Part shown: in pieces, positions 9,639 to 17,983 of the stretch
How the letters are laid out: each line of letters opens with the position of its first letter
Position numbering within the stretch: the first letter of the stretch is position 1
Source of the DNA: an uncultured Faecalibacterium sp.
Lineage (GTDB): Bacteria; Bacillota; Clostridia; Oscillospirales; Ruminococcaceae
Assembly: GCA_934547065.1 (NCBI GenBank)
Contig: CAKTEF010000010.1
Location: forward strand, 4,234-68,233
Length of the DNA stretch: 64,000 bases
Direction of reading: 5' to 3'
Translations under genes and position numbers: made by a program
The notes under the pieces: model-generated
Database searches by the model: none
Told to the model about the DNA's origin: nothing
The model's input: only the letters and a program-made list of their open reading frames with translations

Positions 9639-10628
9639 ATGAATAAAAAGTGGATGGCCCTTGCGCTTTCGGCTGTGATGCTGTTTGCCGCCCTGAGCGT
9701 TCCGGCTTTTGCGGAAGACCCGGCTGCCGTGGAGGAGGAGAACTGCTTTTTTTCCTCCCCGGAGGAGCCGGAAGAACGGGAGCCCAACTCCCTGACCTAT
9801 GTTGCCCTGGGCGACAGCATCTGCGCCGGCATCGGCCTGACCAACGTTTCCTACTCCCACAACCTGATGGGCGTGGACGTTTCCTCCAACTTCAAAGGCT
9901 ACCCGGAAACGTGCTATGTGGGCCAGGTGGCCAAGAGCCTGAACCTGGACCGTGACCACGCCATCAACCTGGGCCTGCCCGGTGCCATGAGCAAGGACAT
10001 GGTGGAGATGGTCAAGACCGGCACCATGTCCGAGATGAACATGCTCTCCGGCTGCCAGTACAACTACCCCGAATTCGTGGATTACATCAAGAGCGCGGAT
10101 GTCATTTCCATCCAGCTGGGTTCCAACGATGCCTTTGTGCCCACCGTGGTGGCCTTTGGCGAAGCCACCAACTGGAAAAGCGAGGATCTGGCTTCCATCG
10201 TGCTCAGCGGCAACCTGCGCGGCGGCAACACCGAAGCCGAAAGCGCCCTGAACGAGAGCCTGAAAAAGCTCCAGCTCACCCGCGATGAGAAAAACGCCAT
10301 CTGGGAGCTGTTCTTCTCCGGCATGGGCAGGATCTGCGAGAACGCCTACCCCGAAAGCACCCAGAACCTGCGCCAGATCGTGGACACGATCAAGACCCTG
10401 AACCCCGATGCACAGATCCTGATCATCGGTGCCACCAACCCCGTTCCCCTGCTGCCCAGCTGGAGCAATTACTTCAACAAGCTCAATACCTATGAGCAGC
10501 AGCTGGCCGATGTCTACGGTGCCACCTACGTTTCCATCCCCTGGGCACAGACTGAGCTGGACGGCCACCCCACCGTTTCCGGCCACAAGTACATTTCCGA
10601 TAAGATCGTGAGCGCGATCAAGAAATAA
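9639..10628 (+). CDS. Secreted SGNH/GDSL-type hydrolase
   Basis: A 329-residue exported esterase/lipase-like hydrolase. MNKKWMALALSAVMLFAALS..PAFAEDP is a Sec signal peptide. Block I VALGDSICAG places the nucleophile serine at residue 60. A Gly/Asn block (IQLGSNDAF) and the C-terminal LDGHPTVSGH supply the Asp/His pair of the family. Ribosome site GAAAGGAAG lies upstream of the ATG. It may be cotranscribed with the ligase gene 41 bp upstream. Likely acts on an extracellular ester; the substrate is unknown. Confidence 0.88.
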   Translation: MNKKWMALALSAVMLFAALSVPAFAEDPAAVEEENCFFSSPEEPEEREPNSLTYVALGDSICAGIGLTNVSYSHNLMGVDVSSNFKGYPETCYVGQVAKSLNLDRDHAINLGLPGAMSKDMVEMVKTGTMSEMNMLSGCQYNYPEFVDYIKSADVISIQLGSNDAFVPTVVAFGEATNWKSEDLASIVLSGNLRGGNTEAESALNESLKKLQLTRDEKNAIWELFFSGMGRICENAYPESTQNLRQIVDTIKTLNPDAQILIIGATNPVPLLPSWSNYFNKLNTYEQQLADVYGATYVSIPWAQTELDGHPTVSGHKYISDKIVSAIKK

Positions 10629-10644
10629 GGGTTTCAGAACGCAC

Positions 10645-10680
10645 AATGCCCCCGGCCAGCTGGCCGGGGGCATTGTTTTA
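10645..10680 (+). terminator. Intrinsic terminator between esterase and ABC exporter genes
   Basis: A perfect 13-bp stem, AATGCCCCCGGCC/GGCCGGGGGCATT, is followed by GTTTTAT. It serves the plus-strand gene and sits between convergent genes. Confidence 0.85.
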
Positions 10681-10694
10681 TGCGTTGTTCCGAT

Positions 10695-12365
10695 TCAACT
10701 CAACCGTCCGCTCTCCACCGAGAAGCAGCGGTCGGCCACGGCCATGGTGGACTTGCGGTGGCTCACCAGCAGCACGGTCTTTTCCCTGCACTCCTCCCGC
10801 ACGGCCTTGAGGATGATGCCCTCGTTCAGGCTGTCCAGATTGGAGGTCGGCTCGTCCAGCAGCAGGAACGGCGCATCGTGCAGGAATGCACGGGCCACGC
10901 CGATGCGCTGGCGCTCGCCGCCGGAAAGGGCCCCGCCCAGCTCGCCCACCGGGGTGTCGTAGCCCTTGGGCAGGCTGTTGATAAAACCATCCAGAGCAGC
11001 CTTTTTGCAGGCGGCCTCCACCTCGGCACGGGTCGCGTCGCGCTTGGCGATTTTGATGTTGTTCTCAATGGTATCGTCAAACAGCTCCGTCTCCTGCGTC
11101 ACCAGGCTTTCCTGCCTGCGCAGGGCAGCCGTGTTCACACGGCGGAGATCCTCTGCACCAAAGCGGATGGTGCCCCCCGACACGTCCCAGAACCGCATCA
11201 GCAGCCGCAGGAACGTGGATTTGCCCGAGCCGGAGCGGCCCGTGATGCCCACGATCTCCTTTTCCGGGATCGTCAGGCTCAGCTCGTGCAGCACTTCCTC
11301 CTGCCCATAGGCAAAGCTGACCTGTTCGGCTGCCGCCCCGGCAAAGGCGGCATCGGTGCCGTCGGTCACATCGGCGGTCACAGGCTGCTCGTCCAGCAGG
11401 TCCAGCACACGGTCGGCACTGGCAAACACCTGGGTCAGGCTGGCACCCAGGTTGGCCAGGGCCACCACCGGGCCAAAGGAACTCAGGGCAGAAAGGGTGC
11501 AGATCAGCACGCCCTCGGCCCCCAGCGCACCGGCCTGGTACAGGCTCACGCTGACGGCCAGCACGGCCAGTGCCGTGAGTAGGATCAGGGTGTTGGTGGC
11601 CCCCACCGTCACGCCTTCGCGGTGCTTCATGGCCGTCTGCTTTTCGCCCAGCACGTCGCTCTGGGCCGCAATGCCGGCCGCACGGGCTGCCGTGTCCTGA
11701 TATTGCAGGGTGTCCCGCAGGCCGCGCAGGCTTTCCAGCACATCACTGTTGGTATCGGCCAGCGCCTGGCGGTACTCCCGCGCGGCGCGATCACCCTTGC
11801 GGGCACTCCAGATCGGCAGGGCGGCCCCCACCAGCAGGTAGCCTGCCAGCAGCACCAGCGCAGGCAGGATGTGATAGCCGGCCACAAAGCCCGTCATGCC
11901 CAGCACGCAGAGCACCGCGATGCATACCGGTGAAATGGTGTGCGCATAGAACACTTCCAGCTGCTCGATGTCCGCCGTGATCAGCGAGATCAGGTCGCCG
12001 CGGTCCCGCCCCTCCAGTTTGGCCGGGGTTAGGCGGCGGAGTGCGCCGAACACCTTGTCGCGGATCAGGGCCAGCAGCTTGAACGCGATAAAATGGTTGG
12101 ATGCCTGCTCTGCATAGCGCAGCACGCCGCGCAGCAGCGCAAACACCAAAATGCAGACGAACGCTGCACCCACGGTCCCCACGGGGCTGGGCAGCCCCGC
12201 AGCCCGCAGCAGCGCAAAGCCGCCGAAAATGGTGATAAAGGTGGCGCAGAAATGGCCTGCAACCCCCATGATGACGGCCGCCAGCATGATGGGCAGCATC
12301 GGCTTTACCAGCACGATGAGCCGCCGCACAATGGCAAAGGGGCTGCGATGTCGGTTCCGGTTCAT
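10695..12365 (-). CDS. ABC exporter half, CydC-like (fused permease-ATPase)
   Basis: A 556-residue exporter half: six membrane spans (first MLPIMLAAVIMGVAGHFCATFI) fused to an ATPase with Walker A GRSGSGKSTFL, signature LSGGERQRIG, Walker B FLLLDEPTSNLD and H-loop SHRKS. Together with the preceding gene it forms a heterodimer of the CydDC type, a family that exports cysteine or glutathione or acts in heme handling. The start at 12365 lies one base after the partner's stop, so the pair is coupled. No cytochrome bd gene is nearby. The DtxR-type gene upstream suggests a metal-linked role. Confidence 0.85.
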   Translation of the reverse strand: MNRNRHRSPFAIVRRLIVLVKPMLPIMLAAVIMGVAGHFCATFITIFGGFALLRAAGLPSPVGTVGAAFVCILVFALLRGVLRYAEQASNHFIAFKLLALIRDKVFGALRRLTPAKLEGRDRGDLISLITADIEQLEVFYAHTISPVCIAVLCVLGMTGFVAGYHILPALVLLAGYLLVGAALPIWSARKGDRAAREYRQALADTNSDVLESLRGLRDTLQYQDTAARAAGIAAQSDVLGEKQTAMKHREGVTVGATNTLILLTALAVLAVSVSLYQAGALGAEGVLICTLSALSSFGPVVALANLGASLTQVFASADRVLDLLDEQPVTADVTDGTDAAFAGAAAEQVSFAYGQEEVLHELSLTIPEKEIVGITGRSGSGKSTFLRLLMRFWDVSGGTIRFGAEDLRRVNTAALRRQESLVTQETELFDDTIENNIKIAKRDATRAEVEAACKKAALDGFINSLPKGYDTPVGELGGALSGGERQRIGVARAFLHDAPFLLLDEPTSNLDSLNEGIILKAVREECREKTVLLVSHRKSTMAVADRCFSVESGRLS

Positions 12366-12366
12366 A

Positions 12367-14097
12367 TCAAGCCCCCTCCTTTCCCAGGGTCTCAAGCTGT
12401 TTCTGGGCCGTATACAGGCGGCTGTACGCCCCCGGCCGGGCCAGCAGGGCAGCATGGGTGCCCTGCTGCACCACGCGGCCTCCCTCCAGCACATAAATAC
12501 AGTCGCTGTCCACCACGTTGGCCAGCCGGTGCGAGATCAGGATCACGGTCTTTTTGCCCGCCAGACCGTGGATGGCCTGCATGATGTCGTTTTCGCTCTC
12601 GGCATCCACATTGGAGGTCGCCTCGTCGAACAGATAGATGGGCGAGTCGTGCAGCAAGGCCCGCGCCATGGCCAGACGCTGCCGCTGCCCGCCCGAAAGG
12701 TTGGAGCCGCCCTCATGCAGAGCGGTCTGCAGGCCGTTCTGGCTGCGGCAGAACCCGGCCAGGTTCACCTGTTCCAGCGCGTTCCACAGCTCTGTTTCGG
12801 AGGCATCCGGCTTTGCCATCCGCAGGTTGCTTTCCACGGTGCCCTTGAAGATGGCCGCATTGTGGGGCACCACGGTCAGGGCGCGCAGGCGGTCGGCCTG
12901 CTTCAGCTCCTCCACCGGCACACCGCCCAGCGTCACGCGGCCGGTGGTGCAGGTGCGGCTGCCCGCCAGCAGGGCGGCCACGGTGCTTTTGCCGCAGCCG
13001 GATTCTCCCACCAGGGAGACGAAGCTGCCCTGCGGAACGGTCAGCGAGACATCGTGCAGGATGGTCCGGCCCTCCTCATAACCAAAGGTGACCTGTTCCA
13101 GCGCCAGGGTGGTATCGGTGCCAACGGCCTTTGTGCCGTCCACAGGCTCCTCGGCTGCCAGCAGATCGAAAATTTTATCCGCCGAGGCCGCGCCGTTCAT
13201 GGCAATGTGGAAGTAGCTGCCCAGCAGCCGCAGCGGCAGAAAGAAATCTGCCGCCAGCAGCACGATGGTCAGCGTGTCGGCCAGGCTGAGCTGCCCGGCC
13301 GCAAAGGCTGCGGCCGCGCTGATGATGCCCAGGCCTGCGCCGCCGTAGGCCATCAAATCCATCAGGGTCACGCTGTTCAGCTGCATGGTCAGCACTTTCA
13401 TCGTGATCCTGCGGAACCGTTCGGCCTGGGCGTTCATCTCCTCATGCTTCCAGCCGTCGGCCTGGTAGATTTTCAGGGTGGTCAGGCCCTGGATGTTTTC
13501 CAGAAAGCTGTCGCCCAGGGTGGTGTACTCGCCCCAGTATTTGTTCAGCAGCTTCTTGGCAAATTTCTGGACCGCCACGATCGACAGGGGGATCAGCGGC
13601 ACGCAGCCCAGCAGGATGGCTGCCGAGCGGGCATGCACCCCCACCAGCAGCACGAACAGCGTGACCGGGGCCAACAGGCTGTAAAACAGCTGGGGCAGGT
13701 ACTTGGCAAAATAGGTGTCGATCTGCTCCACGCCCTCACTGGCCAGCATGACCACCTCGCTGGTGGCCACCGTTTCGGTGTAGCCCGGGCCAAGCCGGGT
13801 CAGCTTTTCGTAAATTTTGCTGCGCAGGGTGCGCTTGACATCCCTGGATGCACGGTCGCTCATGTCCGAGGCCCACAGGGTCAGCAGATAGCGCACCGGG
13901 ATGGTCACGGCGCAGAACGCGATGCCCTGCCACAGGGCGGCGGCGGTCAGGGTGCCCGCAAATACGGCCCCGATCATCCGGGCCACGATCCGCACCAGGA
14001 TCACATTGCACAGCATTCCAAGCCACTGGAACGTCACGTTCAGCCGCACAAAGCGCAGGGCCCCGCGGTCAAAGGAGAGCAGTTTTTTATGGATCAC
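12367..14097 (-). CDS. ABC exporter half, CydD-like (fused permease-ATPase)
   Basis: A 576-residue exporter half. The membrane domain starts LSFDRGALRFVRLNVTFQWL, typical of CydD-like proteins. The ATPase domain has Walker A GESGCGKSTVAALL, signature LSGGQRQRLAMARAL, Walker B YLFDEATSNVD and H-loop SHRLAN. It overlaps the upstream DtxR-type gene by four bases (ATGA) and is followed immediately by the CydC-like half. The three genes form one operon. Alternatives within the family are siderophore or heme transport, which share this architecture. Confidence 0.86.
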   Translation of the reverse strand: MIHKKLLSFDRGALRFVRLNVTFQWLGMLCNVILVRIVARMIGAVFAGTLTAAALWQGIAFCAVTIPVRYLLTLWASDMSDRASRDVKRTLRSKIYEKLTRLGPGYTETVATSEVVMLASEGVEQIDTYFAKYLPQLFYSLLAPVTLFVLLVGVHARSAAILLGCVPLIPLSIVAVQKFAKKLLNKYWGEYTTLGDSFLENIQGLTTLKIYQADGWKHEEMNAQAERFRRITMKVLTMQLNSVTLMDLMAYGGAGLGIISAAAAFAAGQLSLADTLTIVLLAADFFLPLRLLGSYFHIAMNGAASADKIFDLLAAEEPVDGTKAVGTDTTLALEQVTFGYEEGRTILHDVSLTVPQGSFVSLVGESGCGKSTVAALLAGSRTCTTGRVTLGGVPVEELKQADRLRALTVVPHNAAIFKGTVESNLRMAKPDASETELWNALEQVNLAGFCRSQNGLQTALHEGGSNLSGGQRQRLAMARALLHDSPIYLFDEATSNVDAESENDIMQAIHGLAGKKTVILISHRLANVVDSDCIYVLEGGRVVQQGTHAALLARPGAYSRLYTAQKQLETLGKEGA

Positions 14098-14498
14098 GAT
14101 GCAGTTTTCCTTTCCGTTTCCGATTCATCGGGGCCAAACAGGCGGTCGTACTCGCCGGTAAACGCCCGCTCCGGCAGCGCCGAGGTCAGCGCCAGGGCGG
14201 CGGCAAAGCGCTCGTCCTCCGTCAGCTCGATCTCCACCGGCGGGAAATGGGCCAGCACCTGTTCCAGCTGCCGCCGGACCTCCTTTGCCACAAAGATGCC
14301 GCGGTCGGTCAGATAGATCTTGCCGTAATGCTCTTTTACGATCATCCCCCGCTCCATCAGCAGGTTCATGATGCGCACCACGCTGGGCTTTGTCACCCCC
14401 AGCTTTTCCGCAATGCTGCGGGAACAGATGTCCAGATGTGTTTGTGATACCTCATAAATGGCCAGCAGATACCGCAGGTGCGCCGGTGTCAGTTCCAT
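14094..14498 (-). CDS. DtxR/MntR-family metal-dependent repressor
   Basis: A 134-residue regulator. The winged helix (ELTPAHLRYLLAIYEV, then SIAEKLGVTKPSVVRIMNLLMERGMI and YGKIYLTDRG) is the DtxR/MntR DNA-binding domain. The dimerisation/metal domain is short, and the usual His/Glu metal ligands are only partly recognisable (VLAHFPPVEIELTEDE). It lacks an SH3 domain, so it is MntR-length. It heads the operon with the CydDC-like exporter. A GTTAT-N6-CTAAC palindrome lies 39 bp upstream, like those at the neighbouring feo promoters, so autoregulation and control of feo are likely. Confidence 0.85.
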   Translation of the reverse strand: MELTPAHLRYLLAIYEVSQTHLDICSRSIAEKLGVTKPSVVRIMNLLMERGMIVKEHYGKIYLTDRGIFVAKEVRRQLEQVLAHFPPVEIELTEDERFAAALALTSALPERAFTGEYDRLFGPDESETERKTAS

Positions 14499-14536
14499 GT
14501 TTCATCACACTCCTTCATGCTTTCCGGATCTCCAAT

Positions 14537-14552
14537 GTTATCCAAAGCTAAC
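14537..14552. promoter_or_regulatory. DtxR-type operator candidate upstream of the repressor gene
   Basis: GTTAT-CCAAAG-CTAAC (plus strand). The 5-6-5 layout and CTAAC arm match the sites at 18656 and 18726. It lies between the feo terminator and the repressor start. Confidence 0.55.
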
Positions 14553-14564
14553 TTTTGTTTTTCT

Positions 14565-14604
14565 AAAAAAGAGCGCGGGCCGATTTTATGTTCGACCCGC
14601 GCCC
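14565..14604 (-). terminator. Intrinsic terminator of the feo operon
   Basis: On the minus strand a GCGCGGG/CCCGCGC stem, extended by a TCGA/CCGA-type inner pair, is followed by CTCTTTTTT. Confidence 0.85.
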
Positions 14605-14621
14605 TGCGGTTTTGGTTTTAC

Positions 14622-14783
14622 TTAGTGGCAGCCGCCATTGCAGTGCCCGCAATCTCCGGAGCAGCCTCCGCAGCCGCCGCCGTGCTTGTGGGCGTGCCAT
14701 GTGATCCAGCCCACACCGCCAAACACGATCGCTGCCACAAGGATGGTCGGCAGATTAAAATTTGCGGCGAGAAATTCCATCAT
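14622..14783 (-). CDS. FeoB-associated Cys-rich membrane peptide
   Basis: A 53-residue peptide, MMEFLAANFNLPTILVAAIV at its start, with one membrane span and a short tail rich in His, Gly and Cys (HAHKHGGG, then five cysteines in CxxC/CxxxC spacing). This matches the FeoB-associated Cys-rich protein family encoded directly after feoB in many Clostridia, proposed to aid ferrous iron transport. It is the last gene of the feo operon, 39 bp after feoB. Two adjacent ATGs (14783, 14780) follow GGAAAGGG. The Cys/His tail may bind iron or another metal. Confidence 0.9.
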   Translation of the reverse strand: MMEFLAANFNLPTILVAAIVFGGVGWITWHAHKHGGGCGGCSGDCGHCNGGCH

Positions 14784-14822
14784 ACAAAACACGCCCTTTC
14801 CACAGGATGCATCAAACCGATC

Positions 14823-17012
14823 TTACTTGATCTTGGAAACGTCGATCTTGACTTCGTTGTCGCCAACGTACTTGTTGGGACGAACCAGCAGGTAGATGAA
14901 CGCAGCCAGGACGACAGCGGCCACAACGGTAAAGACATTGAAGCTCAGCTCGCCGGTGATCAGGCCGCCGATCTGGTACACGACCAGAGCCGCGCAGTAA
15001 GCCAGACCGCACATGTAAGCAATGGCAAACGCGGTCCACTTGCCGTTGTTCATCTCACGCTTGATGGCACCCATTGCAGCAAAGCAGGGAGCGCACAGCA
15101 GGTTGAAGATCATGAACGCGTAAGCAGAGAGGGCGGTGTAATCCTGAGCCACAGCAGCCCAGATCTCATCACCGTTCTCAGACAGCTCGCCGCCGAAGTG
15201 ATACAGAACGCCGAACGTACCAACCACGTTCTCCTTTGCGATCAGGCCGGAGACGGAAGCAACGGTCGCTTTCCAGTTGCCAAAGCCCAGAGGTGCAAAG
15301 ATCCAGGCGATCTTAGTCGCAATGATGGCCAGGACGGAGTTATCCTGATCCTCGATCATACCGAAGGCACCGTTCTCAAAGCCGAAGCCCTGCAGGAACC
15401 ACAGGATGACGGTAGAAGCCAGAATGACGGAACCGGCACGCTTGATAAACGACCAGCCGCGCTCCCAGGTTGCACGGAACACGTTGCCCCATGCGGGCAC
15501 ATGGTATGCGGGCAGCTCCATAACGAACGGAGCGGGGTCGCCGGCGAACATCTTGGTCTTTTTCAGGATGATGCCGGAGCAGATGATGGCAGCCATGCCG
15601 ATGAAGTAAGCAGAAACGGCAACCACAGAGGAGCCGCCGAACAGAGCGCCTGCGATCAGGCCGATAATGGGCATCTTCGCGCCGCAGGGGATGAAGCAGG
15701 TGGTCATGACGGTCATACGGCGGTCACGCTCGTTCTCGATGGTACGGGAAGCCATAACACCGGGCACGCCGCAGCCGGTACCGACCAGCACGGGGATGAA
15801 GCTCTTACCGGACAGGCCGAACTTGCGGAAGATCCGGTCCATGATGAAAGCGACACGGGACATGTAGCCGATGTCCTCCAGGATGGACAGCAGGAAGAAC
15901 AGCACCAGCATCTGGGGAACAAAGCCCAGCACCGCGCCGACACCGGCCACGATACCGTCCATGATCAGGCCGTACAGCCAGCCTGCCACGCCGATGCTCT
16001 CCAGGAAACCGCCCAGAGCGTCGGGAACGATCTCACCAAATAGGACATCGTTGGTCCAGTCGGTCGCAAAGGTACCGATTGCCCAGCCGCCGTCTGCAAT
16101 GGAGGTGCCCATGGACAAAGAGTACATCAGGTACATGACCAGTGCGAAGATGGGCAGAGCCAGCACACGGTTGGTCACGATCTGGTCGATCTTATCGGAG
16201 ACGGTCAGGTTCTCCTTGCGGGCTTTCTTCTTGACAGCCTTATCGACCACGGTATTGATGTAAGCATAACGCTGGTTGGTGATGATGCTCTCGGCATCGT
16301 CGTCCATCTCTTTCTCGCAGTCCTTGATGTGCTCGTCGATGTGATCGACCACAGCCTTGTCCAGCTTCAGTTCGTTCAGGACTTTCTCGTCGCGCTCGAA
16401 CAGCTTGACCGCGTACCAGCGCAGGAAGCGGTCATCGACCTTGCCCTGGATGGACTCCTCAATGTGGGCAATGGCGTGCTCGACGCTGCCGGTAAAGACA
16501 TGGGGCAGCTCACCGGCTTTGGCAGCCTTGGCCGCCGCAATGGCAGCCTTGGCAGCCGCCTCGGTGCCCTCGCCCTTCAGGGCGCTGATCTCCACAGCCT
16601 GGCAGCCCAGCTCATTGCTCAGCTTCTTCAGGTCGATCTTGTCGCCGTTCTTGCGCACCAGGTCGATCATGTTCACCGCCATGACCACGGGGATGCCCAG
16701 CTCGATCAGCTGGGTGGTCAGGTACAGGTTGCGCTCGATGTTGGTGCCGTCGATGATGTTCAGGATGGCATCGGGCTTTTCCTTGACCAGATACGTACGG
16801 GAGACGACTTCCTCCAGCGTGTACGGAGACAGCGAGTAGATGCCGGGCAGGTCCTGGATGATGACATCCTTTTCGCCTTTCAGCTTGCCCTCTTTCTTTT
16901 CCACCGTAACGCCGGGCCAGTTGCCGACGTACTGGTTCGAGCCGGTCAGATTGTTGAACAGGGTGGTCTTACCGCAGTTCGGGTTGCCGGCCAGTGCAAT
17001 TTTAATGCTCAT
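14823..17012 (-). CDS. feoB: Ferrous iron transporter FeoB
   Basis: A 729-residue Fe(II) membrane transporter. The N-terminal G domain has G1 GNPNCGKTTLFN, G3 DLPGIYSL and G4 NMID. A helical regulatory domain follows, then the membrane domain with paired gate motifs (LVGTGCGVPGVMASRTIENERDRR and FIPCGAKMPI). The length is normal and all core motifs are intact. It lies 25 bp after feoA, with AAGGAAAGG upstream. The operon is probably iron-repressed through the palindromes near 17.6-17.7 kb. Confidence 0.97.
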   Translation of the reverse strand: MSIKIALAGNPNCGKTTLFNNLTGSNQYVGNWPGVTVEKKEGKLKGEKDVIIQDLPGIYSLSPYTLEEVVSRTYLVKEKPDAILNIIDGTNIERNLYLTTQLIELGIPVVMAVNMIDLVRKNGDKIDLKKLSNELGCQAVEISALKGEGTEAAAKAAIAAAKAAKAGELPHVFTGSVEHAIAHIEESIQGKVDDRFLRWYAVKLFERDEKVLNELKLDKAVVDHIDEHIKDCEKEMDDDAESIITNQRYAYINTVVDKAVKKKARKENLTVSDKIDQIVTNRVLALPIFALVMYLMYSLSMGTSIADGGWAIGTFATDWTNDVLFGEIVPDALGGFLESIGVAGWLYGLIMDGIVAGVGAVLGFVPQMLVLFFLLSILEDIGYMSRVAFIMDRIFRKFGLSGKSFIPVLVGTGCGVPGVMASRTIENERDRRMTVMTTCFIPCGAKMPIIGLIAGALFGGSSVVAVSAYFIGMAAIICSGIILKKTKMFAGDPAPFVMELPAYHVPAWGNVFRATWERGWSFIKRAGSVILASTVILWFLQGFGFENGAFGMIEDQDNSVLAIIATKIAWIFAPLGFGNWKATVASVSGLIAKENVVGTFGVLYHFGGELSENGDEIWAAVAQDYTALSAYAFMIFNLLCAPCFAAMGAIKREMNNGKWTAFAIAYMCGLAYCAALVVYQIGGLITGELSFNVFTVVAAVVLAAFIYLLVRPNKYVGDNEVKIDVSKIK

Positions 17013-17037
17013 AGCGTTCTTCCTTTCCTTCTGATCG

Positions 17038-17259
17038 TTAAACCACTTCGATCATTTCAGCATCGGCCTTGCGCACGCTCAGTTCGTAGTTGCGCACGGT
17101 CAGCTCCATGGGATCCCCCAGCGGTGCCACCTTGCGGACGTAGATCTCCACGCCCTTGGTGATGCCCATGTCCATGATGCGGCGCTTGACCGGGCCCTCG
17201 CCGTGCAGGCGGGCCACGGTGCAGGTCTCACCGACCTTAACATCTTTCAGAGTCTTCAT
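17038..17259 (-). CDS. feoA: FeoA-type SH3 domain protein
   Basis: A 73-residue SH3-fold protein that assists FeoB. The family pattern is complete: LKDVKVGETCTVARL, then RRIMDMGITKGVEIYVRKVAPLGDP, then LSVRKADAEMIEV. Ribosome site GGAGGAATTTAC precedes the ATG. It lies between a second feoA and feoB. Two tandem FeoA proteins are usual in Clostridia and may form a hetero-oligomer at the transporter. Confidence 0.95.
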   Translation of the reverse strand: MKTLKDVKVGETCTVARLHGEGPVKRRIMDMGITKGVEIYVRKVAPLGDPMELTVRNYELSVRKADAEMIEVV

Positions 17260-17338
17260 GTAAATTCCTCCTCTACTTGTCTTTTATTTCAGAGACCATT
17301 CCAGTGTCGGAGCAGGTCCCAAACAGCGTTTCCGCTGC

Positions 17339-17554
17339 TCAGCCGATCAGAATGCGGTTTGCCATGGTTTTGTCCAGGGCCAGGCGGCTCTCCTTGACCT
17401 GCACGATCAGGTTGCCCGCGATCTCATTGACCACGGTCACTTCGCTGCCCACCACAAAACCAAGCTCCGCCAGATGCAGGCGAACTTCGTCTTTTCCGGT
17501 GATCTTCTGGATGGTGACGGTCTCGCCCGCCCTTGCCATTGTCAGAGGCATCAT
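17339..17554 (-). CDS. feoA: Second FeoA-type SH3 domain protein
   Basis: A 71-residue FeoA paralogue with MARAGETVTIQKI, then VRLHLAELGFVVGSEVTVVNEIAGNLIVQVKESRLAL and the ending MANRILI. It is the first gene of the feoA-feoA-feoB unit. The chosen ATG at 17554 (next ATG 17551) follows GGGGAG at good spacing; an earlier in-frame start at 17575 would overlap the ribosome site. A strong promoter with overlapping palindromes lies about 85 bp upstream. Confidence 0.92.
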   Translation of the reverse strand: MMPLTMARAGETVTIQKITGKDEVRLHLAELGFVVGSEVTVVNEIAGNLIVQVKESRLALDKTMANRILIG

Positions 17555-17608
17555 ACGATCCACTCCCCTTATCACTCTTGTTTGTGTTTTGGCTGCCGTC
17601 CCTTTTTG

Positions 17609-17666
17609 GTTAGTCAGTCGGAACTATCAGCATGGATAGTTTATACTTACTAACCTTTCCTGTCAA
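17609..17666 (-). promoter_or_regulatory. feo promoter with overlapping palindromes
   Basis: On the minus strand, -35 TTGACA (17666-17661), 17-nt spacer, -10 TAAACT (17643-17638). A perfect inverted repeat AACTATC-N6-GATAGTT (17622-17641) covers the -10 edge and the start region. The spacer holds a GTTAG-N6-TAAAC near-match (17654-17639), and GTTAG-N6-GGAAC lies at 17609-17624. Expected to be shut by a metal-loaded repressor. Confidence 0.75.
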
Positions 17667-17687
17667 CACTTTTTTCACAATTGAAAG

Positions 17688-17705
17688 TTAGTTTGTAGGA
17701 ACTAA
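17688..17705. promoter_or_regulatory. Upstream palindrome of the feo promoter
   Basis: Perfect inverted repeat TTAGTT-TGTAGG-AACTAA, just upstream of the feo -35 box. Its sequence (GTTAG-T...GGAACTA) resembles the site at 17609, giving a pair of related sites about 79 bp apart. Confidence 0.65.
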
Positions 17706-17860
17706 TAGATTCTTTGCCCGATTTTCGTCCCATTTTTATCAGTTTCAACAATGACTAACTCCAAATCCTGAGCTATCCAGGAAAGGCTTTCCTCCGGATG
17801 GATTTCTCATTATTTTATCGCATTTTCGTTGCTTTCCAATTTTATAAACGACACAGCCGC

Positions 17861-17896
17861 CTGCTGCAGAGGTCAGACTGCATCAGGCGGCCGCGT
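17861..17896 (-). terminator. Strong stem-loop, possible terminator of DUF3793 gene
   Basis: GCCGCCTG/CAGGCGGC arms with an inner TGCAG/CTGCA stem lie about 90 bp past the DUF3793 stop. The T-run is poor, so its terminator role is uncertain. The rest of 17706-17983 holds no convincing gene. Confidence 0.45.
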
Positions 17897-17983
17897 GTCA
17901 AAAGGAGGATTTCTTCTCGCAAAGGCGTGGTGTCCCCCGCGAGCGCCAAGGATAAAAAGAGAGTATTGGTAGAGAATGACATG

